Assembly (NCBI RefSeq): GCF_036884275.1
Contig: NZ_CP145607.1
Coordinates: 496,001-560,000, forward strand
Direction of reading: 5' to 3'
DNA: 64,000 nucleotides
Origin: Sphingomonas kaistensis
Lineage (GTDB): Bacteria; Pseudomonadota; Alphaproteobacteria; Sphingomonadales; Sphingomonadaceae
Shown: piece by piece, positions 44,638 to 52,641 of the stretch
Numbering within the stretch: position 1 is the stretch's first letter
How the letters are laid out: each line of letters starts with the position of its first letter
Notes under the pieces: model-generated
Told to the model about the DNA's origin: nothing
Database searches by the model: none
What the model saw: only the letters and a program-made list of their open reading frames with translations
Program-made: the position numbers and the translations under genes

Positions 44638-45452
44638 AAGGGCATTCTCCTGACACCCGGGGGGCGGCTCAGCGCGTCGTCCAGCGCGCGCAGCGCCGTG
44701 TCGCGCCCGATTTCGGGGGCATATTCGAACGGCGTCAGCACCGCGTCGAAATCGAGCGGGGCGATGACCTCGCGGTAGCGGCTGAGCTCGGCGTGGGTCA
44801 GCGGGATGTCCTTGTGAAAGGCCTTGTGGCTGCTGATCGCTTGGGAGCGGCCGGTGTCGTCCTGATCGATCTTGAACACATCGCCGCAGAACAGGCGGCG
44901 CCCCGGCGCATCGTGAAGCACCGCCTGGCCGGCATAATGGCCGCCGACGAGATGCAAGGTGTAGCCGGGCGCCAGTTCCAGCGTGTCGTCATAGGGGGCG
45001 GTGACCCGCAACGCCTTGGTCATACCAAGGTCCTCGCGCTGGATGGCGAGCAGTTCGGGTGCGAATTCACGCTGAAGCTGGAACAGGGCGCCGTAGCCAT
45101 GGGCGTGGCTGGCGGCGAGAAAACGGATGCCGCCAAGCGCGCGAAGCTGCTCCAGCATCTGGAACGAATAATAAGGCGCGGCCTCGAACGCGATGTTGCC
45201 GCCGTCGCGCACGATCAGCCACCCAGTGCCGGCCAGCCCGAGGTTGGGCGTGGTGGTGAAGGCCCACAGGTCGTCGGCTATGCTGCGGAACGTGCCGCCG
45301 TGGGTGGCGGCGATCTCGGCCTCGGGCAGGAAATGCCAGCCGTCTTCGGGCAGGTCGTTGCGCACGTCGGTGCAGACGGGGCAATCGGGCGGGGTCGCGA
45401 AGTGAAGCTGCCAGAAGCCGCAATTGGCGCAGGCATAATGACTCAAAGGCAT
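44634..45452 (-). CDS. Zinc-ribbon metallo-beta-lactamase-fold protein
   Basis: The 272-residue protein begins with a rubredoxin-like zinc ribbon (Y-A-C-A-N-C-G-F-W...P-D-C-P-V-C-T). The MBL fold follows: S-H-A-H-G-Y-G-A-L where H-x-H-x-D-H is expected, then V-G-G-H-Y-A-G-Q-A-V, L-F-C-G-D-V-F-K and a late acidic/His stretch. The D-H half of the first motif is changed to Y-G, so only part of the usual two-metal site remains. It may act as a hydrolase, a thioesterase or an oxygen-using enzyme; the change makes simple annotation unsafe. ATGA joins it to YcaO; it overlaps the oxidoreductase by 10 bases. Confidence 0.8.
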   Translation of the reverse strand: MPLSHYACANCGFWQLHFATPPDCPVCTDVRNDLPEDGWHFLPEAEIAATHGGTFRSIADDLWAFTTTPNLGLAGTGWLIVRDGGNIAFEAAPYYSFQMLEQLRALGGIRFLAASHAHGYGALFQLQREFAPELLAIQREDLGMTKALRVTAPYDDTLELAPGYTLHLVGGHYAGQAVLHDAPGRRLFCGDVFKIDQDDTGRSQAISSHKAFHKDIPLTHAELSRYREVIAPLDFDAVLTPFEYAPEIGRDTALRALDDALSRPPGVRRMPL

Positions 45453-46441
45453 GCCAGCGCCTCCTCGTGGGCAGTGCAGAACAAGCGCATCAGGTTGAGG
45501 TCGCGCGTGCCGGAGAAATCGTGCGCTCCGCCGGCGACCGCCGCGGCAAAGGCCAGCGCCTGCGCGGTGAAGGGCGAGAGGTCGGTGTCGAAGCGAATGG
45601 CACGCGTGTCGCCGCTGCGACCGCAGGTGAGTTGCACCGAGCCCCCGGCGCTCTGCCCCATCGTATCGAGCGCGACGATCATGCCCTTGTCGCCCAGCAC
45701 TTCCAGTCGGCGGCGAGGAAGCACTTCGGGGCAATTGTAGGCGACATGGCTTTGCAGCAGCGCGCCGCCGGCGAAGCGCCCGACCAGCATGCCGCCATCG
45801 TCGACGGGATAATCATGCACCCGCCGCTGCAGGGTGATCTGAAGCCGGTCGAGCGGTTCACCGACCAGCATTTCGGCGAGATCGAGGCCATGCAACCCCA
45901 GATCGATCACCGCACCGCCCCCCGCCGCCGCCGGATCGGCACGCCAGTTGGACACTTCGGTCTGGCCGGGCGGTCGCCACGCGGGGTCGATCCAGCAGGC
46001 GTAAGCGATGCGCACGGCGGTGACTTGCCCGATCGCGCCGGCGGCGATTTCCCGTTGGATCGCGCGATGGGCCGGGTGATGGCGTTGGTCGAAGGCGGTG
46101 CCGTAGGTGACCGCGCCGGTCGCGGCGACCAGCGCTTCGGCCTGGTCGAGCGTTGCGGCGATCGGCTTTTCGCACAGGATCGCCGTGCCGCTCGCTGCCG
46201 CTTCGGCCACGGGCGCGAGGTGGAGGTGATTGGGGGTCGCGACGTAGATGGCGTCGGGGCGCTTGGCGAGAAGGCCCGTCACGTCCGGCGAGGCAAAGGC
46301 GCCCAAGGCCTCGGCGCTCGCCCTCGCGGTGGACGACGGGTCGGCGATCGCGACCAACTCGTGCCCTGCGGCCGCGATGGCGGGCAGCATGTGATCGCGC
46401 GCGACCCAGCCGAAACCGGCGATCCCCCAGCGGAAGCTCAT
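45443..46441 (-). CDS. Gfo/Idh/MocA family oxidoreductase
   Basis: The 332-residue NAD(P)-dependent oxidoreductase has G-I-A-G-F-G-W-V-A-R-D-H as nucleotide loop, V-A-T-P-N-H-L-H, and the family Lys in C-E-K-P-I-A. A D-L-G-L-H-G-L-D-L segment near the middle supplies the conserved His. Members oxidise sugars, inositols (IolG, scyllo-inositol dehydrogenases) or 3-keto sugars, so an inositol or aminocyclitol ring is a fitting substrate here. The start ATG 46441 shares one base with the methyltransferase stop (TGATG). Confidence 0.92.
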   Translation of the reverse strand: MSFRWGIAGFGWVARDHMLPAIAAAGHELVAIADPSSTARASAEALGAFASPDVTGLLAKRPDAIYVATPNHLHLAPVAEAAASGTAILCEKPIAATLDQAEALVAATGAVTYGTAFDQRHHPAHRAIQREIAAGAIGQVTAVRIAYACWIDPAWRPPGQTEVSNWRADPAAAGGGAVIDLGLHGLDLAEMLVGEPLDRLQITLQRRVHDYPVDDGGMLVGRFAGGALLQSHVAYNCPEVLPRRRLEVLGDKGMIVALDTMGQSAGGSVQLTCGRSGDTRAIRFDTDLSPFTAQALAFAAAVAGGAHDFSGTRDLNLMRLFCTAHEEALACL

Positions 46442-47547
46442 CACCAGCGCTCCGGCAGGTCGAGGAGTTCGCGGCGGCGCACGGCTTCGATCCATTCGGA
46501 GGCCATCGTCGTCCGCTCGGGGAGGTCGGTGCGGCAGGCGTAGGTGACGCGCGGCCCATATTCCTCGGCATAGCGCGCGCTCGGCCATTGCGGCGCACCG
46601 GCGACGCAGAGGGGATTGCGCTGAAGAGCGGCACCGAGCGCCGGGGTGCCGAGCGGTCCCGGTGTCTCGGCGGGCGCACCGGTGGCGATGGCGAAGGCTT
46701 CGGTCTTCGCGGTCAGCAAGGGCTCGGGTCGGCGGCCGGATGCCCCGCAGGAGGTCAGTTCCTCGTCGGCGTACAGGATCGCGTCGGGGAATAGCGCGGT
46801 GATTTCGGCAAGAGTCATGCCGCGCCCACCCGACAGATTGGGATGATCGGCGTTGTGGACGTGCGCGAGTGCGATGACCTTGCCGACTTCCCGCAATCGC
46901 TCCGCGACAAACGCCTTGTCTTCGAGGAAGTAGAAGGCGTCGTGACAGAAGGCGAGGTCGGCTCGGAGTCGGACGGGCCATGGCCGTTCGGCGTCGAAAC
47001 AGACGAGCTCGGCCTCCGGCGCGACCCAATGCCGCGCGACCCACAATTTGGCGAAGACCAGGTCGGCGCCGATCGCGCGAACGCCCGCCTGCCCAAGCGC
47101 GCGAAGATAATGGCCGATTCCGCACGCCAGCTCGAACGCGGCCCTCGGCGCCGACCAATGCGCGTCGAGCAGCGCCAGCCCCGCGACATAGGTCGGGTCG
47201 CTCCAGCGGTGCGCGAAATAGTCACCCACCCGTCCCCAGCCGAGCAACGCCATCGCGTCGCGCAGGGTCAGCGTGTCGCGGTTTGCGACGAGCCGACGGA
47301 GTTGTGCATTCGGCGGCGGCGGTTCGTTCCACCAGCGGTCATTTTCGGCCAGCAGCAGCACGAGCGCACCCGCCATGTCGCCGCAATCGAGAAACGCGAG
47401 CGCTTGCGCTGCGAGATCTTCGGACCCGGCGCGCAGGTAGGGAATGGAATCGATCACCGGCCAGCGCTCGCCCGCCCCGTCGGCCAGCGAATGCGGGCTG
47501 TCGGAGTGGAGCGGCTTGCCGCTGAGCGGGGAGACGAAAGCGATCAA
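46441..47547 (-). CDS. SAM-dependent methyltransferase with Trm112-like N-terminus
   Basis: The 368-residue protein has an N-terminal segment resembling a zinc-free Trm112-like domain (L-S-G-K-P-L-H-S-D-S-P-H-S-L) followed by a class I methyltransferase core: A-A-F-E-L-A-C-G-I-G-H-Y-L-R-A-L (SAM loop), I-G-A-D-L, F-D-A-E-R-P-W-P, and F-C-H-D-A-F-Y-F-L. The start TTG 47547 overlaps the upstream stop as TTGA. A small-molecule acceptor is likely given the operon. Confidence 0.8.
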   Translation of the reverse strand: MIAFVSPLSGKPLHSDSPHSLADGAGERWPVIDSIPYLRAGSEDLAAQALAFLDCGDMAGALVLLLAENDRWWNEPPPPNAQLRRLVANRDTLTLRDAMALLGWGRVGDYFAHRWSDPTYVAGLALLDAHWSAPRAAFELACGIGHYLRALGQAGVRAIGADLVFAKLWVARHWVAPEAELVCFDAERPWPVRLRADLAFCHDAFYFLEDKAFVAERLREVGKVIALAHVHNADHPNLSGGRGMTLAEITALFPDAILYADEELTSCGASGRRPEPLLTAKTEAFAIATGAPAETPGPLGTPALGAALQRNPLCVAGAPQWPSARYAEEYGPRVTYACRTDLPERTTMASEWIEAVRRRELLDLPERW

Positions 47548-48473
47548 AGCAGTCCGACGTCCGCGAGCGTCCGGTCGTGAAAATCCTTGACCGGCCCGGC
47601 GTGCACCAGATGATAGTCGTGAAGGACGTTCGCCATGCTGGCCTCGCGCGTCACCAGATGCTGTTCGATCTCCAGCACGCGATCGATCACGTCGGCGGCA
47701 TTGAAGCAGCGGCCTTCCGCGCTGTCCGCGCTGCCGATCGGCACCAGCACCTCAGCAAACAGCCCGCGAAGCGGCGGCGCAAGCTCGTCCATCGCGGTCG
47801 AACGGGCCCGCTCGATCACCCCGTCCAGCAGATCGCCGAGCATGACTTCGCCCGTGAACCCGCTGTCGGGCATGGCGGCGTTGTGGAAATGGTGGCCGAG
47901 ACCGGCGAGGAAAGCCTGCGTCGGGTTGGCGTCGTACAGCGGCGCGAGCAGGACGCCATAAAGCGCTACGGTGATGCTGTGCTCGGCATGGTTCTCGGCC
48001 GGTTGCAGCATCAGGCGCGGTTTGCCGGGGCAGGTCACCCCGGCGCGGGGCTGATCGGCGAGGAGCTGCACGAAACGCGGCAGGGCGCCGTCAGGCAGCC
48101 CGGCGCCGAGCGCCTCGCGCAGGTCGTCGACGAGGCGGAGGTCGACCGCGTCGGTGACGGCGTCGAACCCACGGCCGAGTACCTCCACGCTCTGCGCCTG
48201 GGTAAGCCCGAGCTCGCGCAATTTGGCGGCATCGAGATCGCCGAGCCGCGCCGCCGCCAGCGCGGCCGCAACGGTGGCGCGCATGACGTCCGATGGCTCG
48301 GCGCCCGCCACCAGCGCGCTCCACGTCTGCTTGAACAGGCGCGTCGCGAGCGATCCCGACCGTCCGGCCGAGGTAATGCGCTTGAGGTGGCCGAGCTCAC
48401 GCAGCACAGGCATCAGCGCCGCCGCCTCCGCCACCTCCGCCGACGCCTCGGGCCCGCGCGCCGCTTGCAGCAT
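47544..48473 (-). CDS. HD-superfamily-like protein
   Basis: The 309-residue helical protein has an HD-domain pattern with one change: N-H-A-E-H-S (first His), G-L-G-H-H-F-H-N-A-A (where H-D is normally found, here H-N), and C-F-N-A-A-D-V-I-D (last Asp). HD proteins are metal-dependent phosphohydrolases, but the superfamily also contains diiron oxygenases such as myo-inositol oxygenase and PhnZ. Next to an inositol-phosphate synthase gene both are conceivable. The ATG start 48473 shares one base with the ino1 stop (TGATG), which decides it over GTG 48491. Confidence 0.65.
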   Translation of the reverse strand: MLQAARGPEASAEVAEAAALMPVLRELGHLKRITSAGRSGSLATRLFKQTWSALVAGAEPSDVMRATVAAALAAARLGDLDAAKLRELGLTQAQSVEVLGRGFDAVTDAVDLRLVDDLREALGAGLPDGALPRFVQLLADQPRAGVTCPGKPRLMLQPAENHAEHSITVALYGVLLAPLYDANPTQAFLAGLGHHFHNAAMPDSGFTGEVMLGDLLDGVIERARSTAMDELAPPLRGLFAEVLVPIGSADSAEGRCFNAADVIDRVLEIEQHLVTREASMANVLHDYHLVHAGPVKDFHDRTLADVGLL

Positions 48474-49651
48474 CAGCTGCGGCCCAGCCACTCGTCGAGG
48501 ATGAGCTGCTGCTCGAACAGGGCATGCTCGGCCTCGCCGCCGTCACGCGTCTGCGGCGCCTTGAAGAAGATGCCGAGCTGCTCCTGAACGCCGCCCTCAC
48601 CGCGCCGCTGCGCGAGGCCGAGCACGCGGGCAATCTCGATCACCAGCGGCGCCGCCAGCACCGAATCCTTGCACAGGAAATTGACCTTGAGCTGCATCTT
48701 CTGACCGAGGAAGCCGGTCACATCGATATTGTCCCACGCTTCCTTGTCGTCGCCGCGCGGGCGGTAATAATGGATCATCACGATGTGATCCTCGACCGGA
48801 TAGCCGAGCAGATGCTCGAGCAATTCCTTCTTGGTGTTGATCTTGCTCTGCAGGCTCTTGGGATCGTCCAGCGCCTTGCCGTCCGAATTGCCGAGGATGT
48901 TGGTGGAGAACCAGCCGTCGACATGCAGCGCCCGCGCCCGGAGCGCCGGAGCGATGACGGTCTTCATCATGGTCTGGCCGGTCTTGCCGTCCTTGCCCGC
49001 CACGGGCACGTTGAGCTTGCGCGCGAGTTCGGCCAGCGGCGCGGCGTCGGCCGCGACCGAGGGCGAGAAATTGGCGTAGGGCGTGTCGGAGCCGATCGCG
49101 GCATAGGCATAAAGCATCGCCGGGCTGATCGCCGCGTCGTTGGCATCGAGACCGCGCTCGAACGCGTCGAGATTGGCGAGGCTCGGCGCGCCCAGATCGG
49201 GCACGCGTTCGGTCGAGGCGAGGTTGACCATCACAACCTGGTCGAGCTGTTGCTCGGCGCGGAAGCGTTGCAGATCGCCGCGGATGATGTCGATCGCCTG
49301 GCGATGGCTGTCGGCGGCGATCTTGTTGCCGCCATCGATGTTGGCGCAGAAATCGGTGCTGCCGACCGCCGGCCACGGCTTCATGTCCTTGAGCGACGAC
49401 GCGCCGTCGGCCAGTTCCTTATCGCCGATCACGCCATGCCGCAGCGCGCAGCGACTGAGCGTCTCGTCGGCGAGATCCCAGCCGCCGAACACCATGTCGC
49501 GATAGCCTGCCATGCCTTTGATCGTGCGATCCGCAAGCGGCAGCCCGGCGAGGCTGTTCGAACCGGCCTTGATCATTTCCACGCCCGCGATGGCCGTGGT
49601 GGCGACCGCCCCTCCGACGCCGACGATGGCGACGCCCAACCGACCACTCAT
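48473..49651 (-). CDS. ino1: myo-Inositol-1-phosphate synthase
   Basis: The 392-residue enzyme converts glucose 6-phosphate to myo-inositol phosphate. Diagnostic parts: V-A-I-V-G-V-G-G-A-V-A-T-T (NAD loop), F-G-G-W-D-L, V-A-G-K-D-G-K-T-G-Q-T-M-M-K-T, F-S-T-N-I-L-G-N-S-D-G-K, and F-L-C-K-D-S-V-L-A-A-P-L. It is the first gene of the nine-gene operon; a GGGGAGAAG site precedes ATG 49651. This enzyme is infrequent in Gram-negatives, so its presence points to a dedicated inositol product. Confidence 0.93.
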   Translation of the reverse strand: MSGRLGVAIVGVGGAVATTAIAGVEMIKAGSNSLAGLPLADRTIKGMAGYRDMVFGGWDLADETLSRCALRHGVIGDKELADGASSLKDMKPWPAVGSTDFCANIDGGNKIAADSHRQAIDIIRGDLQRFRAEQQLDQVVMVNLASTERVPDLGAPSLANLDAFERGLDANDAAISPAMLYAYAAIGSDTPYANFSPSVAADAAPLAELARKLNVPVAGKDGKTGQTMMKTVIAPALRARALHVDGWFSTNILGNSDGKALDDPKSLQSKINTKKELLEHLLGYPVEDHIVMIHYYRPRGDDKEAWDNIDVTGFLGQKMQLKVNFLCKDSVLAAPLVIEIARVLGLAQRRGEGGVQEQLGIFFKAPQTRDGGEAEHALFEQQLILDEWLGRS

Positions 49652-49733
49652 GTGCTTCTCCCCGCATCCTTTGCCCGCGCAAGAGGTGCCGGGACGTGAA
49701 GGGAGAAAACGCCGCCCCTAGTCCAAGGTCCGT

Positions 49734-49783
49734 ATTTCGAATTGCGAAATGAACATTTGTTCAGAAACGGTGATGTATGTCAC
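49734..49783 (-). promoter_or_regulatory. Three short palindromes upstream of ino1
   Basis: Three perfect inverted repeats sit in the 128-base gap before ino1 and at the 3' end of the regulator gene: ATTTCG-N5-CGAAAT (49734-49750), TGAAC-N4-GTTCA (49750-49763) and GTGA-N6-TCAC (49770-49783). The last two match Crp/Fnr-type half-site layouts. They would sit about 85-130 bases before the ino1 start and are candidate operators for the Crp/Fnr protein encoded next door. The assignment to that protein is inference. Confidence 0.5.
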
Positions 49784-50550
49784 TCGGCCGCGGCGGAGCG
49801 TTGATCCATGTCACTTCGGTTGGCGGTGGGAGGAAGCCAGTCGGTCGCCACATGACCGTAGCGATCCTGGAAACCGACCAGTTCGGCCAGCGCTTCGACA
49901 TCGTTGATGCGGATCATCTTGCCGTCGCGTTCGAGGAGGCCGGTGCTTTCCAACGCACGGAGCGAGCGGTTCACATGCTCCTTGGTCAGCCCCACCGCAT
50001 CGCCCAGATCCTGCTGGGTCAGCGGAAGCTGAAAGGCGGAACCCGACAGCTTGTCCACCACGCGCAGCCGCGAATAGATGTCGAGCAGCAAGGTGGCGAC
50101 CCGGGTCTGCCCGTCGGTCCGACCGACCGAGGTCAGGCGATCGGCCAGCGCGACCTGCTCCGCCGCGCTGATCCCGAACAGCATGGCGCCGAGCCGCGGA
50201 TGCTCCTGGAACAAACGACCGAACCGTTCTCGCGGGAGCTCGTAGAGCGTGCAGGCACTGACCGCGGTCAGCGTCGCGGCGCTGTAGCCCCAGGCGATGG
50301 AAAAACTCGTCGTGATGTCGCCGACAAAATAGAAGCGCAGGATCTGGCGCCCGCCGTCGGGCAGCCGGACCGAACCGTGGAGCCAGCCCGACGCGACGAT
50401 GTAGAGGACGTCGGTGGTCTCGTTTTCGCGAACGATGATCTCACCCGCCGCAAAATGCCGCTCGCGCCGTTCGAGCCATTGCAGCGCATCGCGCTCGGCG
50501 AAGCTGAGAGTGAGGTGCTGGGCGAGTCGCTGTTCGAGAGCCGAGGCCAT
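49780..50550 (-). CDS. Crp/Fnr family transcriptional regulator
   Basis: The 256-residue protein has a cyclic-nucleotide-binding-like N-terminal beta-roll (F-A-A-G-E-I-I-V-R-E-N-E, D-V-L-Y-I-V-A-S-G-W, G-D-I-T-T-S-F) and a C-terminal helix-turn-helix (L-T-Q-Q-D-L-G-D-A-V-G-L-T-K-E-H-V-N-R-S-L). The recognition helix has the E-x-x-x-R pattern that contacts TGA/TCA-type half-sites. No Fnr-style cysteine cluster is seen, so it senses something other than oxygen via Fe-S. It lies 128 bases upstream of the Ino1-YcaO operon on the same strand. Start ATG 50550. Confidence 0.92.
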   Translation of the reverse strand: MASALEQRLAQHLTLSFAERDALQWLERRERHFAAGEIIVRENETTDVLYIVASGWLHGSVRLPDGGRQILRFYFVGDITTSFSIAWGYSAATLTAVSACTLYELPRERFGRLFQEHPRLGAMLFGISAAEQVALADRLTSVGRTDGQTRVATLLLDIYSRLRVVDKLSGSAFQLPLTQQDLGDAVGLTKEHVNRSLRALESTGLLERDGKMIRINDVEALAELVGFQDRYGHVATDWLPPTANRSDMDQRSAAAE

Positions 50551-50634
50551 GCCACGCCTATGACGGACGATGCCCCGGCCGTTCAAGTCCCGCGCGCATC
50601 GATCGGCGCGCGGCAAACGGTTTGAGCGAGTAAG

Positions 50635-50711
50635 TGGTCGGGGAGAGAGGATTCGAACCTCCGGCCCCTGCCTCCCGAAGACAGTGCTCTACCAGGCTGA
50701 GCTACTCCCCG
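50635..50711 (-). tRNA. tRNA-Pro (anticodon CGG)
   Basis: On the minus strand the sequence folds into a full cloverleaf: acceptor CGGGGAG/CTCCCCG, D-arm GCTCAGCCTGGTAGAGC, anticodon stem with a T-T-C-G-G-G-A loop giving CGG, T-arm GGAGG-TTCGAAT-CCTCT. The discriminator is A, and CCA is encoded (50635-50637 on the opposite strand read TGG). Anticodon CGG decodes proline codon CCG, frequent in this GC-rich genome. No integrase or attachment-site duplication is seen next to it. Confidence 0.95.
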
Positions 50712-50783
50712 ACCGGAACCCGCAGCAAAGCGGGAACCAAGGCGGGGCGGTCTTTAGGGGGCGGTTCTCACGGACGCAAGCGC

Positions 50784-52091
50784 CTAATGGCCGCCGGCTT
50801 TCAGGAGATCGGGAACCCGGACCAGCTTCTCGCGCGGGGCGCCGGTGCGGGCGGCGGCGACTTCGGCGGCTTCGATCCGTTGCCAGTCGGCGAACAGCAC
50901 CGGATCGCAGCCACGACTGGCGAGCAAGCGATCGAGCCCGGCGGCGCCGTTGCGACCGGTTTCCGCCCCGCCCGGCGGAAAGGCCGCGTCGATCGCTTCG
51001 GCGACGGAAAATCCATCCGGGCGATTGGTGCCGATGGTCCCGGTCGGTCCGCGCCTCGCCCAGCCGACGGCGAACATCCGGTCTTCGACCAGCCCGTCGC
51101 GATTGGCATAGCGGCCGAGCGCTTCGTCATAAGGCACGCCGGGGATGGGCGGTGAGGCATAGCCGATGCAGCTGATAACGAGGCCGGCGGGAAGCGCATA
51201 GGTCTGGCCCGTGCCGCGGGCCTGGCCGTCGGGACCGAGCGCGGTGCGCTCGACGATCACTCGCTCGGCGCGGCCGTCGCCTTCGATGGCGAGCGGCTTG
51301 GCGAAGAAATCGAAGGTGATGGTGCGCGGCTTGGTGCCGTCGGGCGGCGTGGCGGCATAGCCGCGCAGCAGGTCGACGCTCTTGCGCTGGCCCGGATCGA
51401 GCGCGGCATCGGTGCCGGCGGGAGGAAAGTCGTCGTGGTCCACCATCGGCTCTGCCGCCTCGAGCTTGCCGAGTTCGCCGAGCTCTTTCGGAGTCATCGC
51501 GATCTGGTGCGGGCCGCGGCGGCCAAGAATGGTGATCGAGCGGATGCGGCTCGACCCCAAGGCTTCGAAAGCGTGGGCGACGATGTCGGAGCCGACGAAC
51601 TCGGCCGGGGTCTTGGCGAGGATGCGGGCGCAGTCGAGCGCGACGTTGCCGTTGCCGATGATGACGGCATGTTCCTGATCGAGCGGCGGGGCGAGGTCGG
51701 CGAAATCGGGATGGCCGTTGTACCAGCCGACGAATGCCGCCGAGCCGACCACGCCGGGCAGGTCGTCCCCCGGGATGCCGAGCCGGCGGTCGAGCGGGGC
51801 GCCGGTCGCCAGCACCACCGCGTCGTAATAATGGAGCAATTCCTCGGTCGATACGTCGGCGCCGAGGTGGACGTTGCCGAGGAAGCGGACGCCGGGCGTC
51901 ATCGCCACTTTCTCGTAGCGCTTGGCGACCGCCTTGATCGACTGGTGGTCGGGGGCGACGCCGAAGCGGATCAGGCCGTAGGGGACGGGCAGGCGGTCGA
52001 GGATATCGACCGCGACATCGCCCGACTTCAGCAGCGCTTCGGCGGTGTAGAAGCCGGCGGGACCGGATCCGACGATAGCGACATGGCGCAT
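50784..52091 (-). CDS. Ferredoxin/adrenodoxin-type NADP reductase (FprA-like flavoprotein)
   Basis: The 435-residue protein has two dinucleotide-binding folds: V-A-I-V-G-S-G-P-A-G-F-Y-T-A-E (FAD) and H-A-V-I-I-G-N-G-N-V-A-L-D-C-A-R (NADPH). It also has the L-P-V-P-Y-G-L-I-R-F-G-V-A-P-D-H loop and G-W-A-R-R-G-P-T-G-T-I-G-T-N typical of adrenodoxin-reductase-like FprA proteins, which pass NADPH electrons to ferredoxins. No ferredoxin gene is adjacent. The start 52091 is chosen because the longer frame before it is unrelated. Confidence 0.92.
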   Translation of the reverse strand: MRHVAIVGSGPAGFYTAEALLKSGDVAVDILDRLPVPYGLIRFGVAPDHQSIKAVAKRYEKVAMTPGVRFLGNVHLGADVSTEELLHYYDAVVLATGAPLDRRLGIPGDDLPGVVGSAAFVGWYNGHPDFADLAPPLDQEHAVIIGNGNVALDCARILAKTPAEFVGSDIVAHAFEALGSSRIRSITILGRRGPHQIAMTPKELGELGKLEAAEPMVDHDDFPPAGTDAALDPGQRKSVDLLRGYAATPPDGTKPRTITFDFFAKPLAIEGDGRAERVIVERTALGPDGQARGTGQTYALPAGLVISCIGYASPPIPGVPYDEALGRYANRDGLVEDRMFAVGWARRGPTGTIGTNRPDGFSVAEAIDAAFPPGGAETGRNGAAGLDRLLASRGCDPVLFADWQRIEAAEVAAARTGAPREKLVRVPDLLKAGGH

Positions 52092-52260
52092 GAGCCTGCT
52101 CCTTCTCCGGCCCAATGTGTCATTCCGCCGGGCGGGTGGCAATTGCCTGACCGCCACGCGAAAAACACATAGGGTCCACTTCGTCCACTTCGCCTGATTC
52201 CAAGGGTTTGCGAGCGAGCAACGGGTGTCGCTCAGCAAATCCTACTAGGCAAGCGGCCTC

Positions 52261-52581
52261 TTATTTGCGGCGATCTTCCAGTAGCAGGTCGCTGCCCTTG
52301 GCGCGCAAAGCGGCTTCGATCGGCTTGGCCATCATTCCGAGCAGGCCGGGCAGCGCGACATGCACCCGGATCAGCGCGTCCTCGACCTCGATGCGCGCGG
52401 TGACCGACTGCCCCATCGCGCCCACGTCGAGATCGAGCCGGTCGCCCTGCCACTGATGCGTGACCGCGCCGCCGCCCGGAATGAAGCTGCCAAGCTTGTG
52501 GATATTGTCGGCGATCCGCCGCCGCGCCTCGGTCTTTCCAAGCTTGTGGGGGAGGTCGACGTGGATCGGCTGAGTGCTCAT
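52261..52581 (-). CDS. PHA-system family protein (PHA_gran_rgn)
   Basis: The 106-residue protein reads I-H-V-D-L-P-H-K-L-G-K-T-E-A-R-R-R-I and then T-H-Q-W-Q-G-D-R-L-D-L-D-V-G-A-M-G-Q-S-V-T, the pattern of the polyhydroxyalkanoic-acid-system family; it ends with L-L-E-D-R-R-K. Such proteins accompany PHB metabolism and may bind granules. It pairs functionally with phbB at 24.7 kb, although the two are far apart. Confidence 0.85.
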   Translation of the reverse strand: MSTQPIHVDLPHKLGKTEARRRIADNIHKLGSFIPGGGAVTHQWQGDRLDLDVGAMGQSVTARIEVEDALIRVHVALPGLLGMMAKPIEAALRAKGSDLLLEDRRK

Positions 52582-52641
52582 GCACGGCGAAGTGAGTGGC
52601 GTTCAGTGTCTTTTCAAGTTTTGTCGGCTTATCGTGGGGCG

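Noticed and set aside
49652..49779. A RiPP precursor peptide gene for the YcaO operon in the gap before ino1.
   Set aside because: No short frame with a ribosome-binding site and a peptide-like leader/core was visible on the operon strand.
50635..50711. tRNA-Pro as an integration site for a genomic island.
   Set aside because: No integrase gene, direct repeat of the tRNA 3' end or change in composition was found on either side.
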